The notes under the pieces are model-generated. The model searched no databases. It had not been told where the DNA came from and saw only the letters and a program-made list of their open reading frames with translations. 64,000 nucleotides of DNA from the NCBI RefSeq assembly GCF_900637295.1, contig NZ_LR134363.1, positions 310,001 to 374,000 on the forward strand, read 5' to 3'. A program made the translations under genes and the position numbers. The first letter of the stretch is position 1, and each line of letters opens with the position of its first letter. The DNA comes from Actinomyces slackii. Lineage in GTDB: Bacteria > Actinomycetota > Actinomycetes > Actinomycetales > Actinomycetaceae. Positions 1 to 8,356 of this stretch are shown piece by piece.

Positions 1-35
1 TGGTGGATCGGCTCATCGCCGGGCCCGAGCCATGA
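1..35 (+). CDS. C-terminal end of an upstream gene (partial)
   Basis: The third forward frame is open from the window edge and ends at a TGA at 33-35, giving the tail VDRLIAGPEP. The codon choice looks coding and the gene would lie in the same direction as the glycosyltransferases that follow, so it is probably another member of the glycan locus. Too little is present to name a product. Confidence 0.35.
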   Translation, partial: VDRLIAGPEP

Positions 36-351
36 CGCACCACGGGAGCGAGATCACGGCAGAGTCGCTAGAGTCGCTAGAGTCTCGCTAGAGTCGCTGC
101 GGAGCCATGGAGAGTCACAGCACGAGCCCGGCACTGACGGTCTGCGCATCATCCTGGCCCCCATGCCTCACATAGGTCTATGGTCCGTATTACCCATGGC
201 ACGTTGTGGGATATCTCCCTAGCGCCGTGATCCACGGCGCTCTACAGCGATCCACAGCGATCCACGCCGCCCGCCCCCGCCACGCAGCCCGGCTCCCGGC
301 GCGACCCTCCCCAGCCGATAGGCTGAGGGCCCTCCCAAGGAAAGGCCCACC
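36..351. promoter_or_regulatory. Intergenic region with short tandem repeat and promoter for the glycosyltransferase pair
   Basis: No gene is seen here. A run of four near-identical units agagtcgct lies at 61-98 (the third unit carries a 2-base insertion). A TAGGCT hexamer at 319-324 looks like an actinobacterial -10 box, and an aagga Shine-Dalgarno sequence precedes the GTG at 352. The rest shows nothing recognisable. Confidence 0.45.
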
Positions 352-1515
352 GTGACTCCCTCCGACCGCCTGCGCATCGCGATGATCGGCACCCGCGGCG
401 TCCCCGCGCGCTACGGGGGCTTCGAGACGGCGATCGAGGAGGTCGGACAGCGCCTGGCCGCGCGCGGCCATCAGGTCCTGGTCTACTGCCGCAACCCCGA
501 GCCGGGCACCCCTCTGCCCCGCACCTACCTGGGCATGCGCCTGGTGGAGCTGCCGGCGGTCAAGAACAGGAGCCTGGAGACCCTGAGCCACACGGCCCTG
601 TCCGTGGCCCACCTCCTGCGCCGGGTGCCCCCGGATGCCGCCTTCGTCTTCAATGCCGCCAACGCCCCCTTCCTGCCGGCGCTGCGAGCCGCGCGCATCC
701 CCGTGGCCACCCATGTTGACGGCCTGGAGTGGCGGCGCGGCAAGTGGGGCCCCACGGGCCAGCGCTACTACCGGGCCGCCGAGGCCGCCGCGGTGCGCTT
801 CTCCGACGCGCTCATCGCCGATGCCCAGGGCATCGCCGACTACTACGCCGAGGAGTTCACCGCCCCCACCGAGCTCATCGCCTACGGCGCCCCCCGGGTT
901 CGGGCCGACGCCGCCCGCCTGGCCGAGCTGGGCCTGGAGTCCAAGGCCTTCCACCTGGTGGTGGCGCGCTTCGAGGTGGAGAACCACGTCGACGTCATCG
1001 TCGAGGGCTATGCGGGCTCCGGGGCGCGGATGCCGCTGGTCGTCGTCGGCTCAGCCCCCTACGCCGATGAGTACACCGCCCGGATCACCTCCCTGGCCGA
1101 CTCCCGGGTGCGCCTCCTGGGGGGCGTGTGGGACCAGGACCTGCTGGACGCGCTGTACTGCGGGGCGCTGACCTACCTGCACGGCCACTCGGTGGGCGGC
1201 ACCAATCCCTCCCTGCTGCGGGCCATCGGCGCGGCCACGGCGGTGGATGCCTTCGACGTCTCCTTCAACCGCGAGGTGCTGGGCCCGGCCGGCCGCTACT
1301 GGTCGACCCCCCAGGAGGTGGCCGGCCTCATCGAGTCCGCCGAGGCCGGCGCCCCCGCCCAGGTGGAGCGGGGCCGCCAGAGCCTGGAGCGCGCCGCCCT
1401 CTACGACTGGGATGACGTGGCCGCCCGCTACGAGGAGCTGGCCCGGCACCTGGCCACGACGGGCCCCGTGCGCCATCGCCCCTCGGGGCGCCGCACCGGG
1501 AAGGTGCCGCGATGA
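352..1515 (+). CDS. DUF1972-type GT-B glycosyltransferase
   Basis: This 387-residue protein begins with IAMIGTRGVPARYGGFET (residues about 9-26), the signature of the DUF1972/rhamnosyltransferase-like N-terminal half of GT-B glycosyltransferases, followed by a family 4-like C-terminal half. Such enzymes transfer a sugar from a nucleotide donor to a lipid-linked glycan at the inner face of the membrane. The GTG start is chosen because aagga lies just upstream. The stop overlaps the ATG of the next glycosyltransferase by 4 bp (1512-1515), so the two are translationally coupled. Substrate and linkage cannot be read from the sequence. Confidence 0.85.
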   Translation: MTPSDRLRIAMIGTRGVPARYGGFETAIEEVGQRLAARGHQVLVYCRNPEPGTPLPRTYLGMRLVELPAVKNRSLETLSHTALSVAHLLRRVPPDAAFVFNAANAPFLPALRAARIPVATHVDGLEWRRGKWGPTGQRYYRAAEAAAVRFSDALIADAQGIADYYAEEFTAPTELIAYGAPRVRADAARLAELGLESKAFHLVVARFEVENHVDVIVEGYAGSGARMPLVVVGSAPYADEYTARITSLADSRVRLLGGVWDQDLLDALYCGALTYLHGHSVGGTNPSLLRAIGAATAVDAFDVSFNREVLGPAGRYWSTPQEVAGLIESAEAGAPAQVERGRQSLERAALYDWDDVAARYEELARHLATTGPVRHRPSGRRTGKVPR

Positions 1516-2651
1516 GCCGGATCCTGGTGGCCCACCCCTCCCCCGATCTCTACGGCTCGGACTGGCAACTGGTCGAGACCATCCATGGCCTCATCGAGGC
1601 GGGGCACCGGGTCAACGCGGCCCTGCCCCTGGACGGCCCCCTGGTCCCCGTGCTGCGCGAGGCCGGGGCGCATGTGGCCGTGCTGCCCTTCACCGTGCTG
1701 CGCAAGGCCCTCATGAGCCCGCGGGGCCTGGCCGGCCTGAGCCTGCGCTCCGGGCCGGAGATCGCCCGGCTGCGCGCCCTCATCCGCGCCTCGGGCGCCG
1801 ATCTGGTCCTGAGCAACACGGTGACCATCCCCTGGTGGCCGGTGGCGGCCCGTGCCGCAGGCGTGCCGGTCCTGGCCCATGTCCACGAGGCCGAGGACAC
1901 CCAGCACCGCATCATCCGCACCGGGCTCAACGCCCCGCTCCTGGCCGCCGACCGCATCGTGGCCAACTCGGGGGCGGCGCGCCGCGCCCTGCTGGGCGTC
2001 CAGCCCTCTCTGGCGGGGCGCACCATCGTCGTGCACAACGGCGTGGCCGGCCCTCCCCGGCCGCCCGCCCCGCTGCGCGCTCGCGGGCCCGAGGACCCCT
2101 TCCGCATCGCCATGGTCGGGCGCCTGTCCCCCCGCAAGGGCGTGGATGTGGCGCTGGAGGCCGTGGCCCTGCTGCGCCACCAGGGCGTGGACGCCTCGCT
2201 GACGGTCTGCGGCTCGATCTTCCCCGGATACGAGTGGTATGAGGCAGAGCTGCGCGAGCGCGCCGGGGCGGCGGACCTGGCCGGCCATGTGGCCCTGGCC
2301 GGCTATGTGCGCCCCACGTGGCCGGTGCTGGAGGAGGCCGACGCCGTCGTCGTGCCCTCCCGGGCAGAGCCCTTCGGCAATACGGCCGTCGAGGCCATGC
2401 ACGCCGCCCGCCCACTGGTCGCCTCCCGGGTCCAGGGGCTGGCGGAGGTCGTGGCCGATGAGGCCACCGGCCTGCTCGTGGAGCCGGAGAGCCCGGCCGC
2501 CCTGGCCGGCGCCCTGGGTCGCCTGGCACGCGATCCGCAGGCAGCCGCCGATCTGGCTGAGCGCGGCGCTATCGAGGCCGCCGAGCGCTTCTCCACCGCC
2601 GGCTACCGGGCCACCATGGCCGGGATCGTCGCCGATCTGCTGCGGCGCTGA
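1512..2651 (+). CDS. GT4 family glycosyltransferase
   Basis: A 379-residue GT-B enzyme. The donor-binding half starts at VGRLSPRKGVDVALEAV (about residue 200) and carries PSRAEPFGNTAVEAM (about residue 281), the usual E-x7-E region of GT4 enzymes in which the first acid is seen as E in AEPFG. It overlaps the preceding glycosyltransferase by 4 bp and likely acts next in the same glycan assembly. It converges on the minus-strand gene ending at 2668, only 16 bp away. The acceptor is unknown. Confidence 0.88.
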   Translation: MSRILVAHPSPDLYGSDWQLVETIHGLIEAGHRVNAALPLDGPLVPVLREAGAHVAVLPFTVLRKALMSPRGLAGLSLRSGPEIARLRALIRASGADLVLSNTVTIPWWPVAARAAGVPVLAHVHEAEDTQHRIIRTGLNAPLLAADRIVANSGAARRALLGVQPSLAGRTIVVHNGVAGPPRPPAPLRARGPEDPFRIAMVGRLSPRKGVDVALEAVALLRHQGVDASLTVCGSIFPGYEWYEAELRERAGAADLAGHVALAGYVRPTWPVLEEADAVVVPSRAEPFGNTAVEAMHAARPLVASRVQGLAEVVADEATGLLVEPESPAALAGALGRLARDPQAAADLAERGAIEAAERFSTAGYRATMAGIVADLLRR

Positions 2652-2667
2652 GCGCCACGGCGCCGGC

Positions 2668-3564
2668 TCAGCGCTCGGCGGGGCGCAGCGGGTCGTCCAC
2701 CAGTGCCAGGCTGAGATCCACCGGTCCCTCCAGGGGCTGGTCGGGCCGCTCGAAGGGCACGACGCCGTCGCACAGGAAGACGGCCATCTCGACAAAGCTC
2801 GAGTGGGCCGCGCCGACGAGGTGCTGGGCCGAGGCCAGGAGGTAGAGATCGGTCAGCGCCGAGCGCACCCCAGCGGTGGTGTTGTAGCCGCCCTTGTCCT
2901 CCAGGGCCACGCAGCCGCTGAACTCCTGCATGAGGCGGGCCTGGGCCCCGACGGTGTCGCAGGACAGGAAGAAGGGGACATCCGGGTGCTCGGCACGGAT
3001 CTGGCGCATGCGCTGGGCGAACCACTCCACCGGGGAGGTCTCGATGGTCCGCGCATGGGACACGGCATGCGTGCGCACCTGCACGCCCACATAGGGCCGG
3101 GAGCGCAGGTGCTCATCGAAGATCGCCCCCACCCGCTCGGCGATGGCATCCACGGGGCGCAGGTCGCGCAGGGCCTCGGTCCAGTGGCGCGGCCCCCCGG
3201 CGCCCTCCTGCCAGGCCGGATCGCTCCATGTCACCGGGAGACCGCGGGAGCGGATCTGCCATAGTCGCGATGCCCGCAGCCGCTCGTCGATGACCGTGCC
3301 GCGCGGGTCGCGCAGGGGGAAGAGCGGGGACATCGCGCGCGAGACCTGCCAGGGCACCGAGCGACCGGCGTCGAAATGCCACAGGTCATCCATATGCGGA
3401 CCGAAATGCGCGTCGGTGCTCCACACGTAGAGCAGCTCGCGGTCCTCGGCCTCGGCCAGGGCCTGGGCGGACAGCAGCGCGCGCACCCGGTTTCCCAGGC
3501 CGTCGCGCCGACCGGTGTAGATGAGCAGGGCCTTTCGGCCGCCACGAGGTGAGGTCATGGGCAT
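2668..3564 (-). CDS. NodZ/GT23-like (fucosyltransferase-superfamily) putative glycosyltransferase
   Basis: A 298-residue soluble protein. The N-terminal segment GRRDGLGNRVRALLSAQALA (residues about 18-37) resembles the GxGNR-type loop of the NodZ/O-fucosyltransferase superfamily, and LVGAAHSSFVEMAVF near residue 249 resembles its C-terminal nucleotide-sugar-binding segment. The start at 3564 has an AAGGAG seven bases upstream; a second ATG at 3558 is less well placed. It is the last gene of a minus-strand trio with a flippase and a CDP-alcohol phosphotransferase. A 15-G homopolymer (C on this strand) lies in its leader, so expression could vary. Family assignment is by motif only, and the sugar is unknown. 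Confidence 0.6.
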   Translation of the reverse strand: MPMTSPRGGRKALLIYTGRRDGLGNRVRALLSAQALAEAEDRELLYVWSTDAHFGPHMDDLWHFDAGRSVPWQVSRAMSPLFPLRDPRGTVIDERLRASRLWQIRSRGLPVTWSDPAWQEGAGGPRHWTEALRDLRPVDAIAERVGAIFDEHLRSRPYVGVQVRTHAVSHARTIETSPVEWFAQRMRQIRAEHPDVPFFLSCDTVGAQARLMQEFSGCVALEDKGGYNTTAGVRSALTDLYLLASAQHLVGAAHSSFVEMAVFLCDGVVPFERPDQPLEGPVDLSLALVDDPLRPAER

Positions 3565-3607
3565 GGGTGGGCTCCTTGGGGAGTTGGAGTGTGGAGCGGG
3601 GCCTGCC

Positions 3608-3622
3608 GGGGGGGGGGGGGGG
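3608..3622. repeat. G15 homopolymer tract
   Basis: Fifteen consecutive G residues on the plus strand lie between the stop of the CDP-alcohol phosphotransferase gene (3629) and the start of the GT23-like gene (3564). Flanking cctgcc (3602-3607) and ggcagg (3621-3626) are complementary, so the tract could also sit in a hairpin loop. Tracts of this length are prone to slipped-strand changes. Confidence 0.9.
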
Positions 3623-3628
3623 CAGGGG

Positions 3629-4345
3629 TCAGGAGGAGGCGCGCAGCTCGAGGTACCACTTGGGCAGCGCCGCTGCCAGATAGGCCGCGTAGCCCAGCAG
3701 CATGATCCCGTAGACCCACAGGAAGACCACCGGCTCGAAGCGGATCATGAGCACGAAGCACATGAGCCCGTAGTCGGTGGGCACTGAGAGCACGGACTTG
3801 AGCAGCCCGGGCCTGGCCTCATCCCGGGCCAGGGGGGTGCCGCCGTGGTGGCGCAGCTGATAGGTGAGGATGTAGCTGAAGAAGTGGACGCTCTGGACCG
3901 CCCCGAAGGCCAGGGGCACGAGCAGGGCGGCATCGGGGACCTCGGTGAAGCGGAACAGGGCGATGGCGATGGCCGTGTGGATGGTGGCCAGCTTGATGGA
4001 GTCGGCGACGTGATCGAGCCACTCCCCCGCCCGGGACCCGCCATGGCGCAGCCGGGCGAGCTGGCCGTCAGCGGCGTCGAGGGCATAGCCGAGCATGAGC
4101 AGCAGGGCGGTGGAGACCGCGGCGAGGACGCTGGGCCTCCACAGGGCGATCAGGGCGATGCCCGTGTAGGTGCAGGCGGCCGACAGCGCGGTGACCTGAT
4201 CCGGGGTCATCCCCCATCGGTGGGCGACGGCGGCCAAGACCCTTCCTGCGGGGCGGTTGATGATCCGCGAGTACAGGGGCGCGCCCGCATTGGACTTCTG
4301 CGCGCGCGACAGCGCCCGGATGTTCTCGGCGACACTGGCCGTCAT
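3629..4345 (-). CDS. CDP-alcohol phosphotransferase family membrane enzyme
   Basis: A 238-residue polytopic protein. It carries the CDP-alcohol phosphotransferase signature D-G-x2-A-R-x8-G-x3-D-x3-D as DGQLAR through GEWLDHVADS (about residues 92-117), which binds the CDP moiety and metal ions at the cytosolic face. I place the start at 4345 because GAGAGG lies eight bases upstream; an alternative ATG at 4372 overlaps the flippase stop as ATGA and would add nine residues. Its setting in a glycan locus with a cytidylyltransferase suggests transfer of a phospho-alcohol to a polymer or lipid rather than bulk phospholipid synthesis, but this is inference. Confidence 0.85.
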   Translation of the reverse strand: MTASVAENIRALSRAQKSNAGAPLYSRIINRPAGRVLAAVAHRWGMTPDQVTALSAACTYTGIALIALWRPSVLAAVSTALLLMLGYALDAADGQLARLRHGGSRAGEWLDHVADSIKLATIHTAIAIALFRFTEVPDAALLVPLAFGAVQSVHFFSYILTYQLRHHGGTPLARDEARPGLLKSVLSVPTDYGLMCFVLMIRFEPVVFLWVYGIMLLGYAAYLAAALPKWYLELRASS

Positions 4346-4368
4346 AAGCGATCCTCTCGGTTGCGGCC

Positions 4369-5913
4369 TCATGGCCGGCTGGGGTCGGGCCGGCGGGGCA
4401 CGGAGTCAGTATCGCCCCGCCCGGCATCCTGAGCCGCATCGGCGGCCCGGTCCGGGCGGACCGCGGCCCCATCGCCGCCTTCAGCGGCTGAGCCGGCTGA
4501 ATCGACCGGGTCGGCAGGATCGGCAGGATCGGTGGGGTCAGCCGGCTTCGCGGGCCCTTCGCCGTCCTGCTGCTCGTCGTCGGCCGCCTCCCTGCGGCGC
4601 CTGGCCACATCGCGGTGCACCCACCAGCCGAAGGGCAGCAGCTGGCACAGCACCACGGAGATCACTGATCCCAGGATCGGGCCGGCGGCGCCGAAGGGGC
4701 CGATGAGGCTCCAGGAGATCACGAAATTGGCAGGCACCAGCACGAGCACCGGGATGACCTGGAATCTCAGACCACGCGGGTCGGTCATGTACATCCCCAG
4801 GGGCTGCTTGGCGGCCTCGACGGCCACGTAGGTCGCGAAGGAGAGCACGAGGATGGCCGGCAGCCGGATCTCGCCGTCGGAGAGCAGGCGGGCCGCCCAG
4901 GGCGTCAGGGCTGCCAGGCACAGGCCCGCCAGCAGCCCCCCGCCCCCGAAGAAGGCGGCCGGGGCGAAGGGGCTCTCGATCTGCCCGCGGGCTCGGGCGC
5001 GGGCGAACATCGGCCACATGGCGACCCCGGCGACCATCACCGTCTGAGTCAGGAGGTTGAAGAGGGTCGAGGCCAGGTTGTACTGGGCCAGGGCCTCGGA
5101 GCGGCCCAGGTGGGACAGCAGCAGGCGGTCGGTCTGGAAGGCGATGGGGATGGCCAGGGACATGAGGAGCTGGGGGCCCGCGGTGGACCGGATGGGCACG
5201 CCGCGCACCGAGCGCAGGCGGGGGACATCGCGCACCGCCTGGCGGAGCATGGGGCTGGTGATCCGCCAGGCCACGACCACGCAGACGATGGAGACCAGGG
5301 TGTTGGCCGCGTAGGACAGGACAGACACGGCGTTGCCCGCCTCCAGGCGAGCAACGATGACGGCCAGCAGCATGCAGCTCATGGCCGGGGAGACCAGTCC
5401 CTGGCTGATGACCTGAGTGGCCGAGCGGCCCAGCCCGATGACGATGCGCTGGCCCACTGACAGCGGCAGCGCCATGGCGTAGATGATGAGGCAGATCGTG
5501 GCGGTGGCCCCGCCGCCCTCCATGAGCTTGGCGCCCAGCAGGGCGGGCCACAGCCCCATCAGGCCGATCACCACGGCCACGGTGGAGATGATGAGCGCCG
5601 AGGCCAGCAGGGCGCGAATGGCGGTGGTGACGGTGCGGCGCACCGCGGAGTCACGGGAGGGGTCGGCTGAGCCCGCCACCGTGTTGAGGATGACCGCCCC
5701 GATGCCCAGGTCCGTGAAGGGCATGAGCGTGGGGAAGGAGGCCAGCAGACCGTACTGGGCGTAGGCGTCGGCGCCGAAGTGGCCGATGATCAAACGCGTG
5801 TTGATCAGCCCGAACAGGCCGGTGAGCACCATGACCACCATCTTGGCCCCGGCGGCCCGGCCCACGGAGGACCAGGCCCCGGCTCGCTTGGAACCACCGC
5901 CAGGGCTTGTCAT
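4369..5913 (-). CDS. Wzx/MATE-like polysaccharide flippase
   Basis: A 514-residue protein made almost wholly of hydrophobic segments, of the length and pattern of the oligosaccharide flippase (Wzx, MurJ/MATE-like) superfamily, which moves undecaprenyl-linked oligosaccharides across the membrane. The tail is hydrophilic and rich in D, P and A, including repeated ADPTDPADPADP-type residues, and is cytosolic by inference. I choose the ATG at 5913, preceded by GAGGAG; a GTG at 5964 would add 17 residues. It is the first gene of the minus-strand trio and runs into the phosphotransferase gene. Confidence 0.88.
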   Translation of the reverse strand: MTSPGGGSKRAGAWSSVGRAAGAKMVVMVLTGLFGLINTRLIIGHFGADAYAQYGLLASFPTLMPFTDLGIGAVILNTVAGSADPSRDSAVRRTVTTAIRALLASALIISTVAVVIGLMGLWPALLGAKLMEGGGATATICLIIYAMALPLSVGQRIVIGLGRSATQVISQGLVSPAMSCMLLAVIVARLEAGNAVSVLSYAANTLVSIVCVVVAWRITSPMLRQAVRDVPRLRSVRGVPIRSTAGPQLLMSLAIPIAFQTDRLLLSHLGRSEALAQYNLASTLFNLLTQTVMVAGVAMWPMFARARARGQIESPFAPAAFFGGGGLLAGLCLAALTPWAARLLSDGEIRLPAILVLSFATYVAVEAAKQPLGMYMTDPRGLRFQVIPVLVLVPANFVISWSLIGPFGAAGPILGSVISVVLCQLLPFGWWVHRDVARRRREAADDEQQDGEGPAKPADPTDPADPADPVDSAGSAAEGGDGAAVRPDRAADAAQDAGRGDTDSVPRRPDPSRP

Positions 5914-6455
5914 CTGCTCCTCGTTTCCTGCGCCGGACGGCCCGCGGCCGCCCACCCTCGACACCCGGGTCGCTGGCCATCACATGTTGTTGAAAGTGTG
6001 AAAGAACAGGTCTTCAACACCGGTCCTGTCAGGGGAAATCCGCTCATGGGCGCTCGCAGGAACCCGGGCCCCCGACGAGCGCGCCTCAACCGAACGTCTT
6101 GTGCATAACAGAATCATTGTTTACTACCAACCCCGCTTTACGCTATTGTGACTTTCAATCCGTGGAGGGCACGCCCTCACGCCTCGGGGACCTTGTGGCG
6201 GTATCATGCGGATCAGGGGCAACCCTGAATGTCTCCTGAACACCTACTCCTAGACACGTGAGCACCACCATATCGTAGTGGACCTGTAACATACGCGTCG
6301 AGTCCCGTCGGCAAAATCAACCACCCCCCACCCTGCGACCTTGGCCACTTCCTACAATTCACCCCCGCAACCCTTAGTAGCATTCTCAATCCGTAGGCCG
6401 CCAATGGCGCGCCTGCGTCCTCCCAACCCACCCACGATCCCAAGCGGAGACCGCC
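5914..6455. promoter_or_regulatory. Divergent intergenic region, AT-richer than its surroundings
   Basis: This 542-bp stretch separates the flippase gene and the priming transferase gene, which point away from each other, and must hold both promoters. It is clearly richer in A and T than the rest of the window, particularly 6100-6160 and 6260-6380. A plausible plus-strand promoter is TTGTTT (6117-6122) with TACGCT (6139-6144). A ggaga lies just upstream of the TTG at 6456. I see no gene in it; the base composition might mark an acquired boundary or simply a regulatory region. Confidence 0.5.
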
Positions 6456-7916
6456 TTGACTACTTCGACACTGACGCTGCCCCGCGCTGAGCAGCAGCAG
6501 CGAGCCGCATCGGCACCTGGGGCGACTCTGACCACTGTGCCACGCAGTCCCTGGGCGCGCATGCGCACGGACCTGGTCATCTGGCTGGTGCTCTCCGACC
6601 TGAGCGCGGTGGCCCTGCCGGCCTGGCTCGCCACCTTCATCGTCGGACCCTGGCAGGCCTGGCCGGTTGCCGCGATCGGGCTTCTGGCCACGCTGATCTC
6701 GTGGTTCCTGGGCTCTTTGGGCATGGACCCCGTCGAGCAGGGCGCGCTGAGCACCGGGCGCCTCGTGTCCGCCGCCGTGATCGCCACGCCGGCGGCCCTC
6801 CTGCTGGGTGGAGCGCTCCCCGGGCCGTCCATCACCGGCACCGGCATGGTGGCCGCGCTCGCCCTGCAGACGACCCTGGCCCTCATCGGCCGGATGGTGG
6901 AGTCCGGATGGCTGCGCCGCCGCCGGATGGAGGGCCACGGCCTGCGCCGCACCCTGGTGGTCATGGGCTCCGGCGCTCAGCCCATGCTCACTCAGCTGCG
7001 CCGCCACCCCGTGGACGGCTTCCTCATCGTGGGATACCTCTCCTCCGGCGAGGACCGCAGCGTGCGCACCGCCGCTGCCGTGCGCGACCCCGAGCACATC
7101 GCCACCACGGTGCGCAGCGAGCGGATCGACTCGGTCATGACAGTCGGCTCGGTGCTGCCCGACGACCTGGTGACGATCATGCGGGGCCTGGAGGGCACCT
7201 CCGTGCGCCTCATCGTGGCCCCGGGTCTGCAGGACGTGGTGCCCAGCCGTATGCGCGGCCTGTCGGTCACCCACGGCTGGACCGGGCTCATCGCCGTCCA
7301 GACGCGGCGCACCCGCGCCCTGGGCAAGGCGATCTTCGACCGCATCGTCGGATTCCTCATCCTGACCGCGGCCTCCCCCGTCCTGGCGCTCACCGCCCTG
7401 GCCGTGCGCCTGGACTCCCCCGGCCCCGCCTTCTACACCCAGACCCGAGTGGGGCTCGAGGGCGAGCACTTCACCATGTGGAAGTTCCGCTCCATGCACA
7501 TCGACTCCGATGCCCGCCGTCGTGAAGTGGTCACGTCCGGTGGCGACGCCGGCAACGAGGTCATGTTCAAGGACCGCCGCGACCCGCGCATCACCCGCGT
7601 GGGCAGGATCATTCGCCGCCTGTCCATTGACGAGCTGCCCCAGCTGTTCAACGTGGTCCTGGGCGACATGTCCCTCGTGGGCCCGCGTCCCGCCCTGCCC
7701 CACGAGGTGGAGCAGTACGACGACGAGGCCCTGCGCCGCCTGCTGGTCAAGCCCGGCATGACCGGCCTGTGGCAGGTCTCGGGGCGCTCGGACCTGTCCT
7801 GGGCCTCGACGGTGGCCCTGGACCGCCACTACGTGGAGAACCGCGGCGGCGCCCTGGACGCCCAGATCTTCCTGAGCACCCTGCGAGCCGTCATCGGCGG
7901 GAAGGGCGCCTACTGA
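6456..7916 (+). CDS. Exopolysaccharide polyprenyl glycosylphosphotransferase (priming transferase)
   Basis: A 486-residue membrane enzyme that starts glycan synthesis by moving a sugar-1-phosphate from a nucleotide sugar to undecaprenyl phosphate. The N-terminal half has several membrane segments (about residues 40-140) and a CoA-binding-like middle. The C-terminal bacterial sugar transferase domain begins near residue 290 and carries KFRSMHIDSDA, LSIDELPQLFNVVLGDMSLV, GPRPALP and KPGMTGLWQVSGRSDLSW, the hallmarks of the WbaP/WcaJ/CpsE family. The start is the TTG at 6456. Its stop overlaps the cytidylyltransferase start by one base. Which sugar is transferred is not evident. Confidence 0.92.
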   Translation: MTTSTLTLPRAEQQQRAASAPGATLTTVPRSPWARMRTDLVIWLVLSDLSAVALPAWLATFIVGPWQAWPVAAIGLLATLISWFLGSLGMDPVEQGALSTGRLVSAAVIATPAALLLGGALPGPSITGTGMVAALALQTTLALIGRMVESGWLRRRRMEGHGLRRTLVVMGSGAQPMLTQLRRHPVDGFLIVGYLSSGEDRSVRTAAAVRDPEHIATTVRSERIDSVMTVGSVLPDDLVTIMRGLEGTSVRLIVAPGLQDVVPSRMRGLSVTHGWTGLIAVQTRRTRALGKAIFDRIVGFLILTAASPVLALTALAVRLDSPGPAFYTQTRVGLEGEHFTMWKFRSMHIDSDARRREVVTSGGDAGNEVMFKDRRDPRITRVGRIIRRLSIDELPQLFNVVLGDMSLVGPRPALPHEVEQYDDEALRRLLVKPGMTGLWQVSGRSDLSWASTVALDRHYVENRGGALDAQIFLSTLRAVIGGKGAY

Positions 7917-8356
7917 TGATCGTGGGATACGTTCCCGGCGGCTTCGACATGCTCCATGTCGGCCACCTCAACATCCTCACCGTCGCCGCCCAGCGCTGCG
8001 ACCACCTCATCGCCGGGGTGGCCACGGATGAGTCCCTGGAGCGGATGAAGGGCCGCAGCCCCATCGTCCCCCTGGTCGAGCGGATGGCCATGGTGACCGC
8101 CATGCGGATGGTCGACACCGTCGTGCCTGACTTCGATCAGGACAAGCGCCTGGCCTGGCACCGCAATCCCTTCGATGTCCTGTTCAAGGGCAGCGACTGG
8201 GAGGGCACCGACAAGGGTCGCCGCCTCGAGGCTGAGATGGCAGAGGTAGGCGCCCGCGTCATCTACCTGCCCTACACCCCGACCACCTCGTCCACCATGC
8301 TGCGACGAACCCTGACCCAGCAGGTCGCAGCCCGTCACCCCCAAGAGGTCATGTGA
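7916..8356 (+). CDS. TagD-like nucleotidyltransferase (CTP:phospho-alcohol cytidylyltransferase)
   Basis: A 146-residue protein of the usual length for this family. The N-terminus MIVGYVPGGFDMLHVGHLNI carries the GxFDxxHxGH nucleotide-binding motif, and a late TSSTMLRR matches the ISSTxIR motif, as in glycerol-3-phosphate cytidylyltransferase (TagD). It would make a CDP-alcohol such as CDP-glycerol in the cytosol. The ATG at 7916 overlaps the previous stop by one base (TGATG), and its own stop overlaps the GTG of the giant surface protein by 4 bp, so all three are probably co-translated. A CDP-alcohol phosphotransferase in the same locus could use its product. Confidence 0.85.
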   Translation: MIVGYVPGGFDMLHVGHLNILTVAAQRCDHLIAGVATDESLERMKGRSPIVPLVERMAMVTAMRMVDTVVPDFDQDKRLAWHRNPFDVLFKGSDWEGTDKGRRLEAEMAEVGARVIYLPYTPTTSSTMLRRTLTQQVAARHPQEVM

